DNA of 14,960 nucleotides, from contig JBDSTZ010000444.1 of the NCBI GenBank assembly GCA_039927975.1, positions 1-14,960 of the forward strand, in the 5' to 3' direction. A program made the position numbers and the translations under genes. The notes under the pieces were generated by a model. It was not told where the DNA came from, ran no database searches, and was given only the letters and a program-made list of their open reading frames with translations. Every line of letters starts with the position of its first letter. The stretch's first letter is position 1. Source of the DNA: JBDSTZ01 sp039927975. Its GTDB lineage: Bacteria > Pseudomonadota > Gammaproteobacteria > Burkholderiales > Burkholderiaceae_D. This document shows, one piece after another, positions 6,736-13,267 of the stretch.

Positions 6736-8481
6736 ATGACAAGCCTGCAAACCCATATTCAAACCGTCGACGTGCTCGTCATCGGCGGCGGCACCGCCGG
6801 CCCGATGGCGGCCGTCAAGGCCAAGGAAGCCAATCCTGCCCTGCGCGTGCTGCTGCTCGAAAAAGCCAACGTCAAGCGCAGCGGCGCCATCTCGATGGGC
6901 ATGGATGGCCTCAACAACGCGGTGGTGCCGGGCTTCGCCACGCCCGAGCAGTACGTCAAGGAGATCACCACCGCCAACGACGGCATCGTCAACCAGGCCA
7001 CCGTGATGGCCTACGCCAAGGGCAGCTACCCGATGATCGAGGAGCTCGACCGCTGGGGCGTCAAGTTTGAAAAGGACGAAACCGGCGACTTCGCCATGCG
7101 CAAGGTGCACCACATGGGCACCTACGTGCTGCCGATGCCGGAAGGGCACGACATCAAGAAGGTGCTGTACCGCCGCTTGAAGCGCGCGCGCGTCGAGATC
7201 ACCAACCGGCTGGTCGCCACGCGCCTCTTGACGGCGGCCGACGGCAGCATCGCCGGCGCCATGGCCTTCGATTGCCGCACCGGCGACTTCCACGTTATCC
7301 GCGCCAAGACCGTGGTGCTGTCGACCGGCGCGGCGGGGCGCCTTGGTTTGCCCTCGTCCGGCTACCTGTTCGGCACCTACGAAAATCCGACCAACGCCGG
7401 CGACGGTTACAGCATGGCCTACCACGCCGGCGCCGAGCTGTCGGGCATCGAGTGCTTCCAGATCAACCCGCTGATCAAGGATTACAACGGACCGGCCTGC
7501 GCCTACGTCACCGGTCCGTTCGGTGGCTACACCACCAACAGCAAGGGCGAGCGCTTCATCGAATGCGACTACTGGAGCGGCCAGATGATGCAGGAGTTCT
7601 TCAACGAACTCGAAGGCGGCAATGGTCCTGTGTTCCTCAAGCTCGACCACCTGGCCGAGGAAACCATCCAGACCATCGAGACCATCCTGCACACCAACGA
7701 GCGGCCCAGCCGCGGGCGCTTCCACGAAGGACGCGGCACCGACTACCGCCAGCAGATGGTCGAGATGCACATCTCCGAGATTGGCCTGTGCAGCGGCCAT
7801 TCGGCCTCCGGCGTATGGGTTGACGAGCACGCGGCGACCACCGTGGCCGGACTGTACGCGGCCGGCGACCTGGCCTGCGTGCCGCACAACTACATGCTCG
7901 GCGCTTTCGTCTACGGCAAGCTGGCCGGCGAGAGCGCGGCCAGTTACTGCGCCGCGCACGAGCTGGCCGAGATCGACGAAGCCCAGGTCGAGATCGAGCG
8001 CGCCCGCGTGTGGGCGCCGCTCGAACGCAAGGAGGGGCTGCCGCCGGCGCAGGTCGAATACAAGCTGCGCCGCATGGTCAACGACTATCTGCAGCCGCCG
8101 AAAGTGACGCGCAAGATGGAGATCGGCCTGACCCGCTTCGAAGCAATTCGTGGCGACCTCGATCGCCTGCAGGCCAACAACCCGCATGAACTGATGCGCG
8201 CGATGGAAGTGCACGCGATCCGCGATTGCGCCGAACTGGCCGCGCGCGCCTCGCTGTACCGCACCGAAAGCCGCTGGGGCCTGTACCACAACCGGGTCGA
8301 CTACCCCGAGCGCAACGACCAGGAATGGTTCGTCCACGTGCAAGTGAAGAAGGTCGACGGCGAGATGACCTGCTTCAAGCGCCCGATCGCGCCCTACATC
8401 GTGCCGCTCGACGAGCGGGAAAAATCCGCCTACCAGCGCCTGCGCGTGAAGACCGCGCCGGCCGATGCAGTACCAGCCTAG
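6736..8481 (+). CDS. FAD-dependent oxidoreductase, AprA/fumarate reductase flavoprotein type (AsfA-like)
   Basis: A 581-residue flavoprotein of the succinate dehydrogenase/fumarate reductase/APS reductase superfamily. The FAD-binding Rossmann motif is VIGGGTAG (15-22), the second FAD segment is LYAAGDLACVPHNYMLGAF (373-391), and the C-terminal helical domain carries SRWGLYHNRVDYPERND (512-528). The segment RSGAISMGMDGLNNAV (48-63) and the missing tail structures resemble AprA, the alpha subunit of adenylylsulfate reductase, more than fumarate reductases with heme or quinone partners. It has no signal peptide, so it is cytoplasmic. AGGAG lies 9 nt before the ATG. The next gene encodes an AprB-like ferredoxin, so the two likely form a flavin/iron-sulfur heterodimer. 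AsfA of the aryl-sulfonate desulfonation cluster has the same description. The substrate cannot be read from the sequence; no ATP-sulfurylase is nearby, so true APS reduction is unlikely. Confidence 0.85.
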   Translation: MTSLQTHIQTVDVLVIGGGTAGPMAAVKAKEANPALRVLLLEKANVKRSGAISMGMDGLNNAVVPGFATPEQYVKEITTANDGIVNQATVMAYAKGSYPMIEELDRWGVKFEKDETGDFAMRKVHHMGTYVLPMPEGHDIKKVLYRRLKRARVEITNRLVATRLLTAADGSIAGAMAFDCRTGDFHVIRAKTVVLSTGAAGRLGLPSSGYLFGTYENPTNAGDGYSMAYHAGAELSGIECFQINPLIKDYNGPACAYVTGPFGGYTTNSKGERFIECDYWSGQMMQEFFNELEGGNGPVFLKLDHLAEETIQTIETILHTNERPSRGRFHEGRGTDYRQQMVEMHISEIGLCSGHSASGVWVDEHAATTVAGLYAAGDLACVPHNYMLGAFVYGKLAGESAASYCAAHELAEIDEAQVEIERARVWAPLERKEGLPPAQVEYKLRRMVNDYLQPPKVTRKMEIGLTRFEAIRGDLDRLQANNPHELMRAMEVHAIRDCAELAARASLYRTESRWGLYHNRVDYPERNDQEWFVHVQVKKVDGEMTCFKRPIAPYIVPLDEREKSAYQRLRVKTAPADAVPA

Positions 8482-8502
8482 TCAAGAACAAAGGAGCCCG
8501 CA

Positions 8503-8736
8503 ATGCCACTCGCAACCCACCAGACCAGCGTTCCCGTCCGCGTCGACGAGGATCTGTGCATCGCCCACAAGGGCTGCACCGTATGCGTCGACGTCTGCCC
8601 GCTCGACGTGCTGGCGATCGACTTCAGCAAGGGCAAGGCCTTCATGAAATTCGACGAATGCTGGTACTGCATGCCGTGCGAGAAGGACTGCCCGACGGGG
8701 GCGGTGACGGTGGATATTCCTTACCTGCTGCGCTAA
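8503..8736 (+). CDS. 8-cysteine dicluster ferredoxin, AprB-like (AsfB-like)
   Basis: A 77-residue cytoplasmic iron-sulfur protein with eight cysteines, enough for two [4Fe-4S] clusters. The first set is C19-x5-C25-x2-C28-x3-C32-P, with three extra residues after the first cysteine compared with the classical CX2C. The second, C53-x2-C56-x2-C59-x3-C63-P (DECWYCMPCEKDCPTGA), closely matches the AprB subunit of APS reductase. The protein ends soon after, without the long AprB tail. AAGGAG (8491-8496) lies 6 nt before the ATG, and the gene begins 21 nt after the flavoprotein. It should carry electrons to or from the flavoprotein (inference from family and context). A 92-nt gap with a hairpin separates it from the binding-protein gene. 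Confidence 0.9.
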   Translation: MPLATHQTSVPVRVDEDLCIAHKGCTVCVDVCPLDVLAIDFSKGKAFMKFDECWYCMPCEKDCPTGAVTVDIPYLLR

Positions 8737-8764
8737 CGACCCTGTTCGCGACATCGCCGCATTG

Positions 8765-8792
8765 CGTCGTTCCCGCCTGCGCGGGGGCGACG
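8765..8792. repeat. REP-like GC-rich hairpin inside the operon
   Basis: CGTCGTTCCCGC (8765-8776) pairs with GCGGGGGCGACG (8781-8792) around a CTGC loop: a 12-bp stem, with two T-G pairs if transcribed. The sequence type (CGTCGTTCCCGC and its complement) is familiar as a dispersed intergenic palindrome in Burkholderiales genomes. No T tract follows, so it is not a standard terminator. It could act as an RNA-stability element or partial attenuator between the ferredoxin and binding-protein genes. Confidence 0.55.
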
Positions 8793-8828
8793 AGCAAATC
8801 GACTTGTACTTTTATTTTGGAGAGACCC

Positions 8829-10235
8829 ATGCACCTGCATCAAAAACTGCTTGCCCTGCTGCTGGCCACCCTCAGCATCGGCACGGCCAGCGCCGAAACC
8901 ATCCGCGTCGCCATCGGCACCCAGGACACCACCATCAACTGCGCCACCGGCGGCCTGTTGATCCGCGAACTCAAGCTGCTCGAAAAATACCTGCCGCACG
9001 ACGGCAAGTACGCGGGCGCCCAGTACGACATCCAATGGAAGAACTTCACCTCCGGCGCGCCGCTGACCAACGAAATGGTGGCCGGTAAGCTCGACCTCGG
9101 ATCGATGGCCGACTTCCCCGGCTCCTTCAACGGCGCCGCCTTCCAGAAGGCCGGCAAGCAAAGCCAGTTCATCACCGTCCTCTCTGGCAGCACCACCGGC
9201 AGCGGCAACGGCATCGTCGTGCCGCGCGCCTCCACCGTGCAGTCGCTCGCTGAACTCAAGGGCAAGACCATCTCGGTGCCGTTCGCCTCGACCGCGCACG
9301 GCATGCTGCTGCGCGCCGTCAAGGCGCAAGGCTGGGACCCGGAGCGCGACGTCACCATCGTCACCCAGGCGCCGGAAGTGGCCGGCTCGGCTCTCCAGGC
9401 CAACAAGATCGAGGCCCACGCCGACTTCGTGCCCTTCGCCGAACTGTTCCCGCACCGCGGCTTCGCCCGCAAGATCTTCGACGGCTCGCAAGCGAACGCG
9501 CCGACCATGCACGGCAGCCTGGTCGACACCGACTTCGCCAAAAAGTATCCCGAAATCGTCGTCGCCTTCCTGCGCGCAGCGATCGAGGCCGACCGCTTGA
9601 TCGCCGCCGAACCCGAGAAATACAGCGAGTTGATCGCCAAGGTCACCGGCATCGAAGCCGAAGTCAACTACCTGTTCCACGGCCCGATCGGCCTGCAGAC
9701 GCGGGACTTCACCTGGAAGCCCGAGTATCGCCAGGCCGTCAAAACTTCGATCGAGACGCTGCGCCTGATGAAGCGCACCGAGACCGACCTTGATGTGAAC
9801 ACCTTCATCAACGACCAGTACATCAAGGCCGCCTTCAAACAGGCCGGCAAGGATTACGACGCCAGCCTGAAGAACTACGCGCGCCTGCCGCTGGTGGCCA
9901 AGGACGCCGCCAGCGGCAAGTCCATCACCGACTTCAAGCGACTGACCCAGGTTTGGGTCGACGGTGAGCCGCTGGTGCGCAATTACGCCATTACCAGCGC
10001 CGCCTTCACCGAAGTGGCCAAGCTTGAGGCGGCCGGCAAGAAGGTCCGCGTGGTTTATTCGCATGACCGCAACAGCGGCCTCAAACTGTTCGCCAAAGAC
10101 GCCTGGTTCGTCAGCGGCAAAAACGAGATCAGCGCCTTCCTGCTCAAGGAATCGGCCGACGCCTGGGCCAGCAAGAACGGCGGCAAGGTGATCGACTTCG
10201 CCGCGCTCAAGGCGAGCGCGCCGCGCGCCGGCTGA
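8829..10235 (+). CDS. ABC transporter substrate-binding protein (SsuA/TauA class) with C-terminal NosL-like extension
   Basis: A 468-residue periplasmic binding protein. Residues 1-22 are a clear signal peptide (cleavage after ASA, before ETIRVAIG). Residues 23 to about 345 have the nitrate/sulfonate/taurine binding fold (NFTSGAPLTNEMVAGKLDLG at 72-91, ELKGKTISVPFASTAHG at 142-158, HADFVPFAELFP at 197-208). Family members usually have about 320-340 residues. The extra 110 residues (about 360-460) include VYSHDRNSGLKLFAKDAWFV and ISAFLLKESADAWASKNGGK, a pattern like the end of NosL copper-chaperone domains, though without Cys or Met ligands. GGAG (8819-8822) lies 6 nt before the ATG. The gene directly precedes the permease and ATPase. 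The ligand is probably a sulfonate or similar organic anion (inference). Confidence 0.88.
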   Translation: MHLHQKLLALLLATLSIGTASAETIRVAIGTQDTTINCATGGLLIRELKLLEKYLPHDGKYAGAQYDIQWKNFTSGAPLTNEMVAGKLDLGSMADFPGSFNGAAFQKAGKQSQFITVLSGSTTGSGNGIVVPRASTVQSLAELKGKTISVPFASTAHGMLLRAVKAQGWDPERDVTIVTQAPEVAGSALQANKIEAHADFVPFAELFPHRGFARKIFDGSQANAPTMHGSLVDTDFAKKYPEIVVAFLRAAIEADRLIAAEPEKYSELIAKVTGIEAEVNYLFHGPIGLQTRDFTWKPEYRQAVKTSIETLRLMKRTETDLDVNTFINDQYIKAAFKQAGKDYDASLKNYARLPLVAKDAASGKSITDFKRLTQVWVDGEPLVRNYAITSAAFTEVAKLEAAGKKVRVVYSHDRNSGLKLFAKDAWFVSGKNEISAFLLKESADAWASKNGGKVIDFAALKASAPRAG

Positions 10236-10267
10236 TCGGCCGGCACCCACTGAGGAAAGGGAACATC

Positions 10268-11125
10268 ATGACCAGCCCAACGCTCGCGATCGCCCATCCG
10301 GCACGGCCGGCGCCGGCCGCGCCGGCCGCCGCAACGCGCCTTCCAGCGGCCGCCCGGCGCCATCTGCTGCGCGCCGTCTCGCTCGTCGCCTGCCTGCTGC
10401 TGTGGCACCTGGCGTCGGTGACGCACCTCAATCTGGGCCTCGTCACGTTCCAGAACGTGCCGGCGCCGCTCGACGTGCTGCACGCCGCGCTGGAGCTGCT
10501 GCAGTCGCCGCGCCTGGGCCAGCATCTCGGCGCCAGCCTGGCGCGCGTGTTCAGCGGCTTTGTTCTGGCGGCCATCATCGGCATCGGCCTTGGCCTGCTG
10601 ATCGGCCGTTCGCGCTTCGCCGAGTGCGTGATCCTGCCGCCGCTCGAAGTGCTGCGGCCGATTCCGGCGGTCGCCTGGATTCCGCTGGCGATCCTGATGT
10701 TCCCTTCATCCGAAATGTCGATGGTCTTCATCACCCTGACCGGCGCGCTGTTCCCGGTGCTGCTCAACACCATCCACGGCGTCGAGCAGGTCGATCCGCG
10801 CCTGATCGCCTCGGCGCGCAGTCTTGGCAGCGGGCCGCTGTCGATCTTCGTCGAAGTCATCCTGCCTGGCGCGGCGCCGAGCATCGTCACCGGCCTGTCG
10901 ATCGGCATGGGCACCGCCTGGTTCTGCCTCGTGACCGCCGAAATGATCTCCGGCCAGTTCGGCATCGGCTACTACACCTGGGCGTCGTACACGATCCAGA
11001 ACTACCCTGAGATCGTGGTCGGCATGCTGTTCATCGGCGTGCTCGGAATGGGCAGCAGCGCCTTGATCCGGCGTGTCGGCCAGGCCTTGATGCCTTGGCA
11101 TCAGCAAGAGGAGAAGCGACCATGA
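10268..11125 (+). CDS. ABC transporter permease, SsuC/TauC class
   Basis: A 285-residue inner-membrane permease of the BPD_transp_1 type. A Pro/Ala-rich cytoplasmic N-terminus (1-30) precedes about six membrane segments (near 34-50, 93-114, 133-147, 150-168, 204-224 and 248-266). The cytoplasmic coupling loop that meets the ATPase is ASARSLGSGPLSIFVEVILP (181-200), which matches the sulfonate/taurine/nitrate permease consensus. EVLRPIPAVAWIPLAI (127-142) is another family signature. A purine-rich AGGAAAGG (10253-10260) lies 7 nt before the ATG, and the gene starts 32 nt after the binding protein. Its stop overlaps the ATPase start (ATGA at 11122-11125), so the two are translationally coupled. 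Confidence 0.92.
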   Translation: MTSPTLAIAHPARPAPAAPAAATRLPAAARRHLLRAVSLVACLLLWHLASVTHLNLGLVTFQNVPAPLDVLHAALELLQSPRLGQHLGASLARVFSGFVLAAIIGIGLGLLIGRSRFAECVILPPLEVLRPIPAVAWIPLAILMFPSSEMSMVFITLTGALFPVLLNTIHGVEQVDPRLIASARSLGSGPLSIFVEVILPGAAPSIVTGLSIGMGTAWFCLVTAEMISGQFGIGYYTWASYTIQNYPEIVVGMLFIGVLGMGSSALIRRVGQALMPWHQQEEKRP

Positions 11126-11949
11126 GCACGACACAAGGCAGCATCAGCATCGAGCAGCTGCATATCCATCTGGGGCAGGGACCGAGCGTCTTCGAAGCGG
11201 TGCAGGACGTCTCGCTGCAGGTGAAGGCAGGTGAATTCATCTGCCTGCTGGGACCATCGGGCTGCGGCAAGTCGACCCTGCTGGGCGCCCTGGCCGGCCA
11301 TTTGCAGCCGAGCCGCGGCGCGATCAGGGTCGACGGCGTACCGGTCGACGGCCCGCATCCCGAGCGCGGCCTGGTGTTCCAGCAGCACACCCTGTTTCCC
11401 TGGAAGCGGGTGCTGCAGAACGTCGCCTTCGGCCTGAAAATGAAAGGCGTGCCGCGTGTCGAACGCGAGCGCCAGGCGCGCGAGCTGATCAAACTCGTCG
11501 GCCTCGAAGGCTTCGAGCACCACTACCCGTCGCAACTGTCGGGCGGCATGAAGCAGCGCGTCGAAATCGCCCGCGTGCTGATCAACCACCCGCGCGTGAT
11601 GCTGATGGACGAGCCGTTCGGCGCGCTGGACGCCCAGACCCGCCTGATGATGCAGCAGCTCCTGCTCGACGTCTGGGCCCGCATCAAGACCACCATCGTG
11701 TTCATCACCCACGATATCGACGAGGCGCTGTTCCTGGCCGACCGCCTGCTGGTGATGAGCCCCCGGCCTGGCCGCATCGTCGAGGAAATCGCGCTCGATT
11801 TCGCCCGCCCGCGCGGCGCCGAGCTGGTGACCTCGCCCGAATTCACCCGTTTGAAGCGCCACTGCCTGGCGCTGCTGCATCCGAACGCGCGCCAGCAGCC
11901 GCTTGAACGCCTGAGCCCACTCGGCGCCGCCCAACCGCAATACGCATAG
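11122..11949 (+). CDS. ABC transporter ATP-binding protein, SsuB/TauB class
   Basis: A 275-residue ATPase that powers the transporter from the cytoplasmic side. All motifs are intact: Walker A GPSGCGKST (44-52), Q-loop FQQHTLFPW (86-94), signature LSGGMKQR (139-146), Walker B VMLMDEP (159-165), D-loop GALD (167-170) and switch H197 in FITHDIDEALFLADR. The LFPWKRVLQNVAFGL segment and the SPRPGRI tail are typical of nitrate/sulfonate/taurine ATPases. Start is ATG 11122, in the ATGA overlap with the permease, with AGAGGAGAAG just upstream; an in-frame ATG at 11095 lies inside the permease and is less likely. The HEAT-repeat gene follows after 12 nt. Confidence 0.94.
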   Translation: MSTTQGSISIEQLHIHLGQGPSVFEAVQDVSLQVKAGEFICLLGPSGCGKSTLLGALAGHLQPSRGAIRVDGVPVDGPHPERGLVFQQHTLFPWKRVLQNVAFGLKMKGVPRVERERQARELIKLVGLEGFEHHYPSQLSGGMKQRVEIARVLINHPRVMLMDEPFGALDAQTRLMMQQLLLDVWARIKTTIVFITHDIDEALFLADRLLVMSPRPGRIVEEIALDFARPRGAELVTSPEFTRLKRHCLALLHPNARQQPLERLSPLGAAQPQYA

Positions 11950-11961
11950 CAAGGAAGAACC

Positions 11962-12918
11962 ATGAGTGACGTTGTATACGACGACCCCGAGATCCAGGCG
12001 CTCGGCCTGCGCCTGCAGGACGACGACAGCACGGTGCGCCGCATCGCGCTACGCAACCTGGCCGACATCGCCGACGAGGAGCATGCGCCGTTGTTCATCG
12101 ACGCGCTGCGCGACCCGGCGGCCGAGGTGCGGCTTGAAGCGGTCAAGGCGCTCGAAGCCTGGGAAACGCTGCCCGTGGTGGCCGGCCTGGTGGCGCGCCT
12201 GAGCGACCCGGACGCCGAGGTGCGCGAGGCCGCCTCGCTGACCCTGGCCGAACTGAAGCTGCCGGTGTCGAGCGCCGAACTGCTGCCGCACGCGCTGCAC
12301 CGCGACGCCTTCGTGCGCGCCTCGGTGCTGCGCGCGCTGCGCGAACTGCGCGTGGCCGGCAGCCTGGCGCCGGGCTTGGCCGCGCTGGCCGATCCCGACG
12401 CCGCGGTGCGGCGTGAAGCGGTGGCGGTGCTCGGCTACCTGAAACACGCCGACGCCCTCGCGTCATTGATGAAGCTTGGCGCCGCCGACCCGGAGCCGGA
12501 AGTGCGGCGCGCGGCGCTCGGCGCGCTCGGCTACTCAAGCGACAACAGCGTGCTCGCCGCGCTGCTGAGCGGGCTGGCCGATCCGGTCTGGCAGGTGCGC
12601 GAGGAGGCCGCCGGCACGCTCGGCAAGCTGGCGCTGCACGAAGCGGTGGCCGAATTGATCGTCGCCTTGGACGACGACTACTGGCAAGTGCGCCTGCGCG
12701 CGGCGCGCAGCCTGGGGCGCCTGCGCCTGGCGGTGGCGGTGCCGGCGTTGATCGAGGCGCTGCGGCACAGCATCAGCAACCTGCGCAAGGAAGCGGCGCT
12801 GGCGCTGGGCGAAATCGGCGAAGCGGCGGCCCTGCCGGCGCTGGCGCTGGTGGCCGACGATCCGGATCCGGAAGTGCGCAAGGCGGTGCGGCTGGCGATC
12901 GGGCAGATCGGTGGCTGA
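11962..12918 (+). CDS. HEAT-repeat (PBS-lyase-like) protein
   Basis: A 318-residue all-helical repeat protein. About nine and a half units of roughly 31 residues each begin with a DPxxxVRxxA pattern, for example DPAAEVRLEAVKALE, DPDAEVREAASLTLAEL, DPEPEVRRAALGALG, DDYWQVRLRAARSLGRL and DPDPEVRKAVRLAIG. This is the HEAT_2/CpcE-F-like class, which forms curved solenoids for protein binding, or cofactor handling in phycobilin lyases. There is no signal peptide, membrane segment or catalytic motif. AAGGAAG (11951-11957) lies 4 nt before the ATG. Its end overlaps the DUF971 gene by 8 nt, so the two are probably made together. Its place after a flavin/iron-sulfur enzyme and transporter suggests an assembly or scaffold role; this is inference. 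Confidence 0.88.
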   Translation: MSDVVYDDPEIQALGLRLQDDDSTVRRIALRNLADIADEEHAPLFIDALRDPAAEVRLEAVKALEAWETLPVVAGLVARLSDPDAEVREAASLTLAELKLPVSSAELLPHALHRDAFVRASVLRALRELRVAGSLAPGLAALADPDAAVRREAVAVLGYLKHADALASLMKLGAADPEPEVRRAALGALGYSSDNSVLAALLSGLADPVWQVREEAAGTLGKLALHEAVAELIVALDDDYWQVRLRAARSLGRLRLAVAVPALIEALRHSISNLRKEAALALGEIGEAAALPALALVADDPDPEVRKAVRLAIGQIGG

Positions 12919-13222
12919 GGCGCGACAGCTGGCCTCGATCGGCAAGCATGAAGGGCAGCTCGAACTGGTCTGGAGCGACGGTTCGCGCAGCCTCTTCACG
13001 CCCGCCGAGGCGCGCGAACGCTGCAAATGCTCGCAATGCCAGAGCACGCGCTTGTCCACTGGGCAGGACCCGCAGGTCGACCCGGCCGTGGCGCTGCTGG
13101 AAATCCGCCCCATCGGCGCCTACGCTGTGCAGCTGGTGTTCAGCGATGGTCACGAGCGGGGGATCTTTCCGTATGAGTATCTTGCCGGCTGGGTACAAGA
13201 AGCCGAGGGCCGCGCACGATAG
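12911..13222 (+). CDS. DUF971 (GBBH-like N-terminal) zinc-binding domain protein
   Basis: A 103-residue protein consisting of a single DUF971 domain. The metal site is intact: C38-x-C40-x2-C43 (RCKCSQCQS) and H81 in FSDGHERGIFPYEYL. These correspond to the three Cys and one His that bind zinc in the N-terminal domain of gamma-butyrobetaine hydroxylase. The domain also occurs fused to Mrp/HCF101-type iron-sulfur carrier ATPases, but no oxygenase or ATPase part is present here. The start is GTG 12911, overlapping the HEAT gene by 8 nt; the ribosome site is weak, consistent with translational coupling. It is the last gene of the cluster and ends 44 nt before the next gene. An iron-sulfur-related accessory role for the ferredoxin/flavoprotein is inferred from context only. 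Confidence 0.9.
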   Translation: MAEARQLASIGKHEGQLELVWSDGSRSLFTPAEARERCKCSQCQSTRLSTGQDPQVDPAVALLEIRPIGAYAVQLVFSDGHERGIFPYEYLAGWVQEAEGRAR

Positions 13223-13254
13223 AGTTCCCGTGCGTTAACTTCGCCCGATGCGGT

Positions 13255-13267
13255 TAGAATGTTCCCA
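13255..13267 (+). promoter_or_regulatory. Candidate -10 element placing the start site at the ATG (leaderless mRNA)
   Basis: TAGAAT (13255-13260, five of six bases of the -10 consensus) ends 6 nt before the ATG at 13267, so transcription would begin at or very near the start codon. No Shine-Dalgarno lies before that ATG, and no good -35 hexamer lies at 16-18 nt (TTAACT at 13235-13240 is only 14 nt away). Confidence 0.4.

Noticed and set aside
6676..8343. Long minus-strand open frame (555 codons) opposite the flavoprotein gene
   Set aside because: Composition is typical of the antisense of a GC-rich gene (His/Val/Ala/Gly/Asp-rich), with no domain; the plus strand encodes a clear flavoprotein.
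8226..8828. Extension of the binding-protein frame upstream into the ferredoxin and flavoprotein genes
   Set aside because: It would overlap two real genes. The ATG at 8829 has a good GGAG and begins directly with a signal peptide.
8733..10250. Long minus-strand open frame (505 codons) opposite the binding-protein gene
   Set aside because: Antisense shadow of a gene with signal peptide, ribosome site and recognised fold.
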